From an uncultured Bacteroidales bacterium (GTDB lineage Bacteria > Bacteroidota > Bacteroidia > Bacteroidales > F082), in the NCBI GenBank assembly GCA_900318265.1, contig ONKA01000015.1, positions 1 to 64,000 of the forward strand: DNA of 64,000 nt. The letters run 5' to 3'. The translations under genes and the position numbers were made by a program. The notes under the pieces were generated by a model. The model ran no database searches. It was not told the origin of the DNA and saw only the letters and a list, made by a program, of their open reading frames with translations. Shown in pieces: positions 1 through 8,363 of this stretch. How positions within the stretch are numbered: position 1 is the stretch's first letter; every line of letters starts with the position of its first letter.

Positions 1-63
1 CTAAAAGGATTATGCAGAGTAGACAAATTCGTTTCATGGGAATCATAGTTTTTGTTTGTTTTT

Positions 64-2481
64 TCAATTCAATGTTTGTCCTGATACGCTATAGCGTTTC
101 CCGTCTTTGATGATGACGATCTTCCCGTCTTCAATCACTTTCTGAACAAAAGGCTCAGAGTCTTCTTGGTTGCCGTTTTCATCAATGCCGAAGTCTGTCT
201 TCACGATGGTGTCGGACCAAATGATTTCTGATTCTACACCGTTGTGATAAACCTCGCTGATGCCGTAATGGTATTCGCCAGCTTGAGTCTCATTCCAAGT
301 GTAGTCGATATAAGATGTGCTGGTGACTTCATCTGCCAGCATCATGCTATTCCCTTCGCTGTCGGCACGATAGATTCGATAGCCCATGATTTGTTCCAGA
401 CGGCTCTTGATTTCATAAATGCGAATGGAGAAGCCAATGGCAATAAACATGGCATCTTTGCCATCGTATTTCCCAATGTGGGCTCCAATTCCGTAGGTAT
501 AATCCCAACCTGGATCCATCAAAGGACGGTCCAAGATAATGTTGTTGGTGATGTCATAATCGTAAACTCCAGTTTCGCCTGACAGCAATAAGTGTGGAGT
601 CCCGTCTTTTGCGGTGAAGTAGCCTGAGCCATTGATATATTCTGGTGCTGTTGGACTGAACATGATTCTTTGTCCTTGACGGTCATAAAGGATTGCTTCT
701 TTATTACGGTCAATCCAAAATCCGTCATATTCAGGGTCATAGGTCGTTGCCCCGAACCAAGTGCCTAAATCTATGCTGTCGTTGACCGTTTTGTTGTAAA
801 GGTCTATACTATATAAAACACTAAGTCCTGAATGTCCACTATTACTATAAAAGTAAGTCCCATCGTAAGTAATACCTAAAGCTTCCGGGACGCCTTCCAC
901 ATTAAATTTTTCGAGCAATTCTCCATCCATGGTGTATTTTCCGTATGAGAAAGGAGGGTTGTCCCAATATCCATAGGTGACGAAGATGCACTCGCCATCG
1001 GTGGCCACGCCACCACATTCCTCATTAATGTCAATTTCCTTGAGGAGGCTCCACTCTGTATCATCTTTGCTCCACGAAAGTCTTACACTAGGGCTATTCG
1101 GGTTGTTTGCCTCGGGTGAGTAACTTGCCGTGATTTGACTCACAGGGTAACAGGAGAAGTGAGCCTCAATGTCGAGGATGTCTTCTTCCACAGTAAGAGT
1201 TATGGACGGCATGTTGGAAATGATTTTTTCGTTTCTCTTCCAACAATAAAATTGGTAGCCTTCTGCTGGAATTGCTGTCAGGGTGCATGAATCACCGATA
1301 TGGTATTCGCCAGTGCCTTCGATAGTGCCTGCTGTTGATGGATAGGCCGTGGCTTCAACAGTCCAAGGTTCATATTCCGGATTGATGTCGAGGATGGCAA
1401 AGTTGTTTTGGTTAAAGCTGTATCCGATAGGATTCAAATGTCCCAAGGCGAAATAACCATTAGCGCGACCCCAGCCCCAGTTGAAGTGCAGGAGGTCGTT
1501 ATCGTCGTAGGCGTCGCAAACGAAGGCATGGCTGCCTTGGCTGCCTTTACCTCCATAGAATATGGGCTGTTGCAGGTCGAGACAAGCCTTCAACATCGAC
1601 ATCCATTCTTCGTCGTCGAAATCACGGCGTTTCTCGATATGCATACGTCTTGAATAGTTGAAATGGCGTATTAGTGCGTCCGGGACATCACCCGAATTGG
1701 CGCCCGAACCATTGATGCCATAATCCATGTTCACCGCGACACCGCAATGGTATAATAATGTTGCTACGGCTTCGATTTCTGTTTCGCTTGAGCTTTCGGT
1801 CAACGAGTCGGGCATGTGTTCCCAGTCGTAGACAATATTGCCGAAGTCGGCGGATAGTCCAACGCCCAGATTGTAATAGGAATTCGATCCCCAGCCGGTT
1901 TCAGGGTACCTCCAGTAGTGCATGATCTGCCCCATGGCAACAGCCACGCAGCCCACTTCGGCATGGCCGCAAGGGGTGTGCTCCAATGAGGGACAGAGGT
2001 CGTTGTAGAGACAGCCTTGGTGCCACATTTCGGTCAGCAGGGGCTCAACGGATTTAGGATCTCTGCGGTTGTTGAGTCGGCCAATGGTCTTCACCAGTTC
2101 CCATTGCTTTGCTGTGAGTTCACCCGCTTCAATATTGTTTTCGATGCCATATTGTATCCTTGCAACGAAGTCCTGCAAATAGGCTTCCATTTGCTCGGGG
2201 ACACCGTTTGGATCAAATCGGCCTTCATGGGAATAGCCGATGATAGGTGTCTCGCAGTCGTCGGCCGAAACGATGACGAAGCCGTCCTCAGTGTTAAAGA
2301 CATAGAATGCGGCAGTGCTCTTGTCTGTTCGATAAGTGGAGACTAGTTGTGCGTCGCGGGCTCCCATGAATTTGACTGCGACGGATTGCGCCGTTTGCAC
2401 GTCAACAGGATGAGCAGTTAAAGTATGATGCAACCCGAAAACAGCAATGATAAGAGAAAGAGTATTTGTCAGTTTATTCAT
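64..2481 (-). CDS. Secreted C10-family (streptopain-like) cysteine peptidase
   Basis: An 805-residue secreted protease precursor. Residues 1-23 form a signal peptide. An N-terminal propeptide-like part (about 24-145) precedes the C10 catalytic domain. The probable nucleophile is Cys178 in GCVAVAMGQIMHYW, the catalytic His is His318 in GSHAFVCDAY, and the family NWGWG motif is at 334-338. This is the order seen in streptopain/SpeB and interpain. After about residue 375 come beta-rich modules and a long region that may be a propeller or adhesion domain. The last 20 residues (DGKIVIIKDGKRYSVSGQ) resemble a type IX-type C-terminal sorting signal, and porQ lies in the same window. The gene stands alone, with a TATTTTTG promoter element upstream. 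The peptidase family is secure; the secretion route is inferred. Confidence 0.88.
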   Translation of the reverse strand: MNKLTNTLSLIIAVFGLHHTLTAHPVDVQTAQSVAVKFMGARDAQLVSTYRTDKSTAAFYVFNTEDGFVIVSADDCETPIIGYSHEGRFDPNGVPEQMEAYLQDFVARIQYGIENNIEAGELTAKQWELVKTIGRLNNRRDPKSVEPLLTEMWHQGCLYNDLCPSLEHTPCGHAEVGCVAVAMGQIMHYWRYPETGWGSNSYYNLGVGLSADFGNIVYDWEHMPDSLTESSSETEIEAVATLLYHCGVAVNMDYGINGSGANSGDVPDALIRHFNYSRRMHIEKRRDFDDEEWMSMLKACLDLQQPIFYGGKGSQGSHAFVCDAYDDNDLLHFNWGWGRANGYFALGHLNPIGYSFNQNNFAILDINPEYEPWTVEATAYPSTAGTIEGTGEYHIGDSCTLTAIPAEGYQFYCWKRNEKIISNMPSITLTVEEDILDIEAHFSCYPVSQITASYSPEANNPNSPSVRLSWSKDDTEWSLLKEIDINEECGGVATDGECIFVTYGYWDNPPFSYGKYTMDGELLEKFNVEGVPEALGITYDGTYFYSNSGHSGLSVLYSIDLYNKTVNDSIDLGTWFGATTYDPEYDGFWIDRNKEAILYDRQGQRIMFSPTAPEYINGSGYFTAKDGTPHLLLSGETGVYDYDITNNIILDRPLMDPGWDYTYGIGAHIGKYDGKDAMFIAIGFSIRIYEIKSRLEQIMGYRIYRADSEGNSMMLADEVTSTSYIDYTWNETQAGEYHYGISEVYHNGVESEIIWSDTIVKTDFGIDENGNQEDSEPFVQKVIEDGKIVIIKDGKRYSVSGQTLN

Positions 2482-2501
2482 CTTAAAAGGTGTTTTGGAT
2501 G

Positions 2502-2509
2502 CAAAAATA
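2502..2509 (-). promoter_or_regulatory. Bacteroidota -7 element for the C10 peptidase
   Basis: Read on the minus strand this is TATTTTTG, matching TAnnTTTG, 21 bp before the ATG of the peptidase gene. A CTTG lies about 20 bp further upstream as a weak -33 candidate. Confidence 0.6.
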
Positions 2510-2634
2510 GGTGCTTTATTTTAAAAAAGCAAGTATTTATGCAAAAAAGATGAATTGCTTCGTGTATTGATGAAACGAGAAACTGTCCAAAGAACAAACA
2601 ATGGTTCGATTTGGATGGTTTTAGCGTCTCATGA

Positions 2635-3984
2635 TTATTGTCCGCTCAAATCTTGGTAACGACGGCGTGCGGTGAGGTAGGTGATCTGTCGGTCAGTGAT
2701 GGCATTTTTGGCCTGCAGCAATAGCGCATGAGCCTCAAGCACATCGGTGATGGTATTCATGCCAGCGCGGTAGTTGAGCTCGGCGAGGCGGTAGTTTTCC
2801 TTGGCCATGTCCAAGGCCGCCTTGTCGGATTGCAACAAGGCATTGGCTTCCACCATTTGGTTATACGCCTGTTTCAACTGCAAGCTCATCTTCTCTGTCA
2901 GGTCTTGCTGCATCAGCTCCGCTTCTCGGATGATGATGTCGTGCTCTTTCAGCTTGTGCGAGGTCTCCCACCATTGCGTCAACGGAATCGACACTTGGGC
3001 AAGGGCGATGGCGTTGAATTTGTACTTTTTCACTAGATTGCCGTAAACCGCACTGCCGCCGATGCCGATTTGAGGCAAGGCTTCTCCCAAAGTCAGTTTT
3101 CTTCGAAGAGTCTCTGCATCGACTTGGAGTTGAAGCAGTTGGTGTTCTGGTCGAGTGTGGTTTTCCTGAACTGTAGCAACGGTAGCGCTCTTTGTTGAAA
3201 AGCTGGCAGTATCCAAGGTTAGACCTGCTTCGGGATATTCAATGCCGATTTGCTGGCAAAGCAGTTGTGAAGCCAAAACAATGCCATTGCCGAGTTGCAT
3301 CTGTTTGGCTTTCAACTCATTTTGCTTCAAGGCAAGGCGAAGTTTGTCGCTTTTGGTGATTAGCCCTGCTTTTAGGGCGACATCTACGATGTGTTCGAGG
3401 CTATCGGTGAGTGCCAAGGCAGATTCCAAGGTGCGAACCTTGTCCTGCAAGCCCACTACAAGGTAATAGGACGATTCGATGTTTTCGAGCATGTCTCGTT
3501 CAGAGACTTCGGCTTTCAGTCGGGCAGCCTCTATGCCGAGGTTGGCCAACTGGTTGCCGTTCTTGATGCGTCCACCCGCATAAACGGGCACCATGGCCGT
3601 GGCATTCACGCCGTGGCCTTTCCTCATCATGTTGATCTCGGTTGGCAATCCCATATTGAGGCCTTCAGGGTCGTTCAGTGTGGTGATGAGCGTCGATAGG
3701 AACTCACCCAAGTCGTCGTCCTGAATGTTGTTGATGCCATATTGGATTATGGGTTTGGCAGCAAAATAGGCCATGTATGAAATCGACACCTGGGGGAAGT
3801 ATTTGGTGAACACCTGAGCCTTAACTTGTTGCGCCTTTTCGATTTCCAACTGGTCGGTCTGCAATTGTGTGTTGTTGACTTTGGCCAAGGCGAAGCATGA
3901 GTCGAGTGTCAGTACTGGGGTTTGGGATTTTGCGCTAGTAATCAATAGCGCAAAGAATAGGGTGATGATATGGCTTTTCTTCAT
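2635..3984 (-). CDS. TolC-family outer-membrane efflux protein
   Basis: 449 residues with a signal peptide (about 1-20, ending near AKSQ) and the alternating helical heptads of outer-membrane efflux channels. The repeat halves end in the typical pattern of KENYRLAELNYRAGMNTITDVLEA near residues 388-415. TolC proteins form the trimeric outer-membrane duct for RND pumps. The ATG overlaps the stop of the RND pump gene by four bases (ATGA), so the two are translationally coupled and this is the last gene of the fusion protein / pump / channel set. Substrate unknown. Confidence 0.9.
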   Translation of the reverse strand: MKKSHIITLFFALLITSAKSQTPVLTLDSCFALAKVNNTQLQTDQLEIEKAQQVKAQVFTKYFPQVSISYMAYFAAKPIIQYGINNIQDDDLGEFLSTLITTLNDPEGLNMGLPTEINMMRKGHGVNATAMVPVYAGGRIKNGNQLANLGIEAARLKAEVSERDMLENIESSYYLVVGLQDKVRTLESALALTDSLEHIVDVALKAGLITKSDKLRLALKQNELKAKQMQLGNGIVLASQLLCQQIGIEYPEAGLTLDTASFSTKSATVATVQENHTRPEHQLLQLQVDAETLRRKLTLGEALPQIGIGGSAVYGNLVKKYKFNAIALAQVSIPLTQWWETSHKLKEHDIIIREAELMQQDLTEKMSLQLKQAYNQMVEANALLQSDKAALDMAKENYRLAELNYRAGMNTITDVLEAHALLLQAKNAITDRQITYLTARRRYQDLSGQ

Positions 3985-6900
3985 GATTGTGCGTTGTTTT
4001 CATCGTTTTTGTTCTTTTCTTCGTTGCGTTTGTCGCGTTCGTCGAGGCGGTCGAGGAAGCGTTGGTTGGCTTTCTTCAGACGATTTTGGTCGCGTTCGCC
4101 TGCATCGAAGGCCAGGCAGTAGGCTACGGGCAGCACGGTGACGACCAAGGGGAAGGTGAAAATGGTTCCGAAGCAGATCACCACGCCCATAGGCTCCCAG
4201 AGCAAGGTCTTGGCTATGATCATCGGGATGACGCCCAAGGCAGTGGTGGCTGAGGTGAGGAAGATGGGCCTCATGCGGCGCAGACCGGCTTCGTAGGCGG
4301 CATCGTGCACGGCGATGTGCTCTTTAGCCTGTATCTCGCTGGCGTAGTCATACATGATGATGGCATTGCGCACGATGATGCCAATGAGTGAGATGACACC
4401 CAACAAGGCAGTAACCGACAGGTCGAGGCCAAACAACCACAGACCGAACATGGCGCCGAAGATACACAACAGCGAGACGGATATCGAGAGGAAGGAGATG
4501 CCAATGCGTTTGTAGTGTATGATCAAGACGATGAACATCACCACGATGGCGGCTATGATGGACATGAGCAATGAAGGCATGGTCTCCTTGGTAATAGCCA
4601 TGGAACCGCCTTCTTCGATGACGACATCTTCGGGGATGTCGAGCGTGTCGAGGTGTTCTTGGGTTTTCTTGAATTGCTCCAATTGTCCGCATCCGGGCAT
4701 GACATCAGCCATCACGGTGATGCAACGACGGCCGTTGCGGTGGGTCATGTTGTCGTGTTGGAAACGGGGATGGATTTCGGCCACTTGGCGCAAAGGCACC
4801 CATGTGCCAGGAAGTGCGGTGGGCACTAGCATGTCGCCGATTCCCTCATAGTCGATGTCGTGCAAGCCTTCAGTATAGATGGTCGTGGGTAGGTTGTAAC
4901 CACTTTCCCACATCGAGACCATTTTGTTGCCCGAAAGGGCACTCGAGAGGTAGACCGAAAGCACGGCTTGAGTCACGCCAAGGCGGTTGGCTTCGTCTAT
5001 GTTCAAGTCCACTTCCACGATCTCTTCAGTGTCGTCATAGTCGGAATGGACGAAAAACAGCTCGGGATTTTGCTTCAAGCAGGCAACGAGTGAGTCCTTG
5101 ATGGGCTCAAGCTTGTCGTAGCTGTCGCCCATGATGTAGTATTCCACGGGTGCATTCACCACCTGATAGTCCATCTGCTTGAAACGGATTTGCGCCAACG
5201 GGAAGTGGTTTTCGTATTTCTGCGAGTACTCTTTCATCATCTCCTTGGTGGCTTTCTCCGATTCGGTGATGACGATGAATTGTGAATAAGCCGAGGTGGG
5301 CATGGGTTGGGGTGAGTAGGTGATGTGGAACCGTGGCGAGGCCATGCCGAGGAATGTGGTGACGGATTTCACGCGCTTGTCGGCCAATAGGATTTTCGTC
5401 AGAGAGTCGGACACGGCAGCAGTTTCTTCGAGCGAACTGCCGGCGGCGAGATGGACCTCCACGGCAAAGCTGTCGCGCTCGGCTTTGGGCAACATCTGAA
5501 TATTGATGCGAGTGAGGAAAAACACGCCGATGGCCACGGATATGACAGATACGATGATGGTACCCCATTTGTAGCGGAAGCAGAGGTCGAGGAGTTTCTT
5601 GTAGGATTTTTGAAGCGCGTTGAAGAACTTGGCTTGGATTTTCTCAAACTTTGAACGTTTGTTGGGATTCGACGGACTGATGATTCTAGCCGAAAGGTAG
5701 GGAATCACCCAAATGGCATATAGGAAACTGCACGACAAGGTGATGAAGATGGCCCAAGGGAACATGCCTATGAAATCGCCCATGTTGGTGCCTTTCATCA
5801 ACGACAGCATGGGGAAGAACATGAAGGAGATGGAGCAGGTGGCGATGAGCATGGAAGTCATCAGGCTCTTGGTGGAGACGGCGGCGGAATACCAACGGGA
5901 ATGGCCCGAATTGAGCATGTCGGTGTAGCCGTCGATAACCACGACTGAGTCGTCAACGATCATGCCGAGCACGACGATGAGCGCAGCCAAGGTGACGGTG
6001 TTCAACTCGATACCTAAGAGGTACATGATGGCCCATGCCGCCGCGATGCAGACAGGCACCGAGGTCGAAGAGACCAAGGCGGTTCGCAAGGGGAAGAGGA
6101 ACAGCATCACCAGAATGACGATGATGATGGCCTCGATGAGGTCATTCAGGAAGGAATGCACCGACTTGTTGACCACCACGGGTTGGTCGGTGATGCGGTG
6201 CACTTTGATGTCGGGTGGCGCCGTGGCAAGGAAGGTCTCAATCTCTTTGTTGACTTCATCGCCGAAGGCTACCACGTTGTGCCCCGGTCGCATCTCCATG
6301 GAGAAGATGAGGCATTGGTTGCCGTCAACAATGCTGTCGGAGTATTGGATGTATTGCGACGACTCTTGATAACGGCGTTCCAGCCGGGCTACGTCGCGCA
6401 GGCGGATGACCTGTCCCGTGACGGGGTCGGAGAAGACAATCAGTTCCGATAGTTCAAAGATGTCGGAGTAAGGGACATTCACATGGATGACCGCCGAACC
6501 GTCATGGTTGTCGGCCTTGCCGGTGATGGTTCGTAGGCTGTGGGCGGCCAATTCTGCCGTAATCATTGAAGGCGACACTGCGTATTGGGTCATACGGGTG
6601 GGGTCCATATAGATGGCGATTTCTTCCTTTTGCTCGCCCACGATTTTGATGTTGCCCATCGTTTCGATGTTACGAAGGCGTTCCGAGAGACGGTCGGCAA
6701 AGTCGCGTAGCTCGCGAGGCGAGCGTTGGTCGCTCTCAATGGCAAGGAGCAGGGAAGAAGCGTTGCCGAAGTCGTCGATGACCGCTGTGGTCAATACGCC
6801 TTGAGGCAAGTCGGTCTTTTGGAACAGTTCCAGTCCTTGGCGCATGCGAGACCAAGTCATCTTGGCGTCTTTGGTGTCGTTGACCAACGAGACGAAGACC

Positions 6901-7187
6901 AGCAAAACGCCATCTTTGGATTGTGAATAGGTCTTTTTCTTGTTCACGTCACTGAAGGTGAACAGGTATTGCTCGACGGGCTTGGCCACACGTTGTTCGA
7001 TTTCGTCGGCGGTGGCACCGGGATAGATGACGGCCACCACGCCAATGCGGATGGTCACGTCGGGGAACTCGTTTTTCTTGAGTTTGGGCAAGGAGATGAA
7101 GCCAAACACGACGATGATGGCCATGAAGAAGAACACGAGTTTGTAGTTCCTCATCGCCCCTTCAACAATATTTCTTTTTTTAGCCAT
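3981..7187 (-). CDS. RND-family efflux transporter, inner-membrane pump
   Basis: 1068 residues, the usual length of an AcrB/CusA-type resistance-nodulation-division permease. The start at MAKKRNIVEGAMRNYK is chosen because the open frame upstream of it is only read-through of an intergenic palindrome. One transmembrane helix at about 14-33, a large periplasmic loop, five to six helices (about 335-540), a second periplasmic loop, and a final helix bundle (about 865-1030) give the 12-helix RND plan. The sequence GMIVDDSVVVIDGY near residue 410 is the characteristic TM4 segment with acidic residues for proton relay. It lies between the membrane-fusion lipoprotein gene and tolC. The divergent, lysine-rich C-terminus (KRNEEKNKNDENN) is cytosolic. 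It is HAE1-like; substrate unknown. Confidence 0.9.
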   Translation of the reverse strand: MAKKRNIVEGAMRNYKLVFFFMAIIVVFGFISLPKLKKNEFPDVTIRIGVVAVIYPGATADEIEQRVAKPVEQYLFTFSDVNKKKTYSQSKDGVLLVFVSLVNDTKDAKMTWSRMRQGLELFQKTDLPQGVLTTAVIDDFGNASSLLLAIESDQRSPRELRDFADRLSERLRNIETMGNIKIVGEQKEEIAIYMDPTRMTQYAVSPSMITAELAAHSLRTITGKADNHDGSAVIHVNVPYSDIFELSELIVFSDPVTGQVIRLRDVARLERRYQESSQYIQYSDSIVDGNQCLIFSMEMRPGHNVVAFGDEVNKEIETFLATAPPDIKVHRITDQPVVVNKSVHSFLNDLIEAIIIVILVMLFLFPLRTALVSSTSVPVCIAAAWAIMYLLGIELNTVTLAALIVVLGMIVDDSVVVIDGYTDMLNSGHSRWYSAAVSTKSLMTSMLIATCSISFMFFPMLSLMKGTNMGDFIGMFPWAIFITLSCSFLYAIWVIPYLSARIISPSNPNKRSKFEKIQAKFFNALQKSYKKLLDLCFRYKWGTIIVSVISVAIGVFFLTRINIQMLPKAERDSFAVEVHLAAGSSLEETAAVSDSLTKILLADKRVKSVTTFLGMASPRFHITYSPQPMPTSAYSQFIVITESEKATKEMMKEYSQKYENHFPLAQIRFKQMDYQVVNAPVEYYIMGDSYDKLEPIKDSLVACLKQNPELFFVHSDYDDTEEIVEVDLNIDEANRLGVTQAVLSVYLSSALSGNKMVSMWESGYNLPTTIYTEGLHDIDYEGIGDMLVPTALPGTWVPLRQVAEIHPRFQHDNMTHRNGRRCITVMADVMPGCGQLEQFKKTQEHLDTLDIPEDVVIEEGGSMAITKETMPSLLMSIIAAIVVMFIVLIIHYKRIGISFLSISVSLLCIFGAMFGLWLFGLDLSVTALLGVISLIGIIVRNAIIMYDYASEIQAKEHIAVHDAAYEAGLRRMRPIFLTSATTALGVIPMIIAKTLLWEPMGVVICFGTIFTFPLVVTVLPVAYCLAFDAGERDQNRLKKANQRFLDRLDERDKRNEEKNKNDENNAQS

Positions 7188-7201
7188 AGTTTTCGTTTTT
7201 T

Positions 7202-7290
7202 TTGACTCGGAACTTCGGGAAGCTGAGACTTCGGGACGATTTAAGCGTCTCGCAGTCCCGTAGTCCCGCAGTCTCGTAGTCACATGTTCT
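7202..7290. repeat. Intergenic imperfect palindrome, CGGGACT family, copy 1
   Basis: The gap between the fusion-protein and RND genes is filled by units such as CTTCGGGA, GTCTCGCAGTCCCG, and TAGTCCCGCAGTCTCG. The left arm (about 7207-7236) pairs imperfectly with the right arm (about 7243-7283), so a transcript across it would fold into a long hairpin. The same sequence family recurs at 22390-22468, upstream of nadE. Confidence 0.75.
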
Positions 7291-7313
7291 TGATTTTATT
7301 CATTTCCAAATAG

Positions 7314-8333
7314 TTAAAACGAAATTTTGGCTCCGTTGTAGAGTTTCTGGTAACCCACCGTGATGATGGTGTCGCCGCTTTCGAGGCCGCTTTCGACCAC
7401 CACACCGTTTTTCACAAAGCCACCCACCTTGATGTTGCGGCGGTAGGCCTTGCCGTTTTTGACGGTCCACACGTCGGCGCCTTCAGGCATGGTCAGCACA
7501 CAGGAGGAAGGAACCACGATGCCCGATGCCTCCGAAAGCGAGAGTTTGATTTTGGCCACCATGCCAGGAAGGATGTCCTTGTCATCGACGGGCACTTTGG
7601 CTTTGATGGTATAGGTGTGCCCCATGGGATTGGAGACAAACGACTTGTCGATAATCTCGATGGTCTTAGTCAAGTTGTCCATACCGGGGAAGGTGGCTTC
7701 GGCCGTGTCGCCCACCTGGATGATGCCGATTTCTTTTTCGGGAACGGAAAACTCAACGATCATCTTGTTCATGTCGATGATGCGGCAGAATGGGGTAGTG
7801 GGGAGCATGTTTTCACCCGTAGTATGCTTGTCCATGCTGATGAAACCTTCTTGTGGCGCAATCAAAGTACATTCATTCAGGTGCTTGCGGGCGGTGATTT
7901 CAGTTTGTCTGGCTTTTTCGAGGTCGGTTTCCATCTGTACCCATCGCACGTCGGGGATGCCACCTTCGTCGTGCACTTGCTTCAGGCGGTTATAGCCGTC
8001 CTCGGCTTGGTTGAGGGTGGCAAGGGCCGCATCGTGGATGCTTTTGGCTGATGTCGCGTCAACACGGGCGATGACAGTGCCTTTTTTGACATGTTGCCCG
8101 TTTTTGACATAAACACCCGTCAATTTGCCGCCCATGGCAAAAGAAACTGGAAGTTCCATCTCGCTCTTGGTGGTGCCAACATAATTGCGTAAACTGTTGT
8201 CGTCGGTTTGCGAGATGACACTAATTTCGACAGGAAGGATGGGGTCGAAAGTTTGCTTTTGTGCTTTCTTTTTGCCGCATCCTATCAATACTAATGCGGA
8301 TAATGCGATGAGTAGTAAAGTGTTGTATTTCAT
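7314..8333 (-). CDS. RND periplasmic adaptor (membrane fusion) lipoprotein
   Basis: 339 residues. The signal peptide ends in the lipobox VLIGC with Cys19 as the lipidation site. The biotinyl-lipoyl-like half around GKLTGVYVKNGQHVKKGTVIARVD (about 69-93) and its partner CTLIAPQEGFIS (about 150) flank a short helical hairpin. Beta-barrel and membrane-proximal domains follow. The adaptor joins the inner-membrane pump to the TolC channel. It is the first gene of the efflux set, 30 bp downstream of tex on the same strand, so it may share tex transcription. It is separated from the pump gene by a palindromic repeat that could modulate relative expression. Confidence 0.9.
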   Translation of the reverse strand: MKYNTLLLIALSALVLIGCGKKKAQKQTFDPILPVEISVISQTDDNSLRNYVGTTKSEMELPVSFAMGGKLTGVYVKNGQHVKKGTVIARVDATSAKSIHDAALATLNQAEDGYNRLKQVHDEGGIPDVRWVQMETDLEKARQTEITARKHLNECTLIAPQEGFISMDKHTTGENMLPTTPFCRIIDMNKMIVEFSVPEKEIGIIQVGDTAEATFPGMDNLTKTIEIIDKSFVSNPMGHTYTIKAKVPVDDKDILPGMVAKIKLSLSEASGIVVPSSCVLTMPEGADVWTVKNGKAYRRNIKVGGFVKNGVVVESGLESGDTIITVGYQKLYNGAKISF

Positions 8334-8363
8334 ATTCTTATTATATAATGTTTCAAAAAGCGG

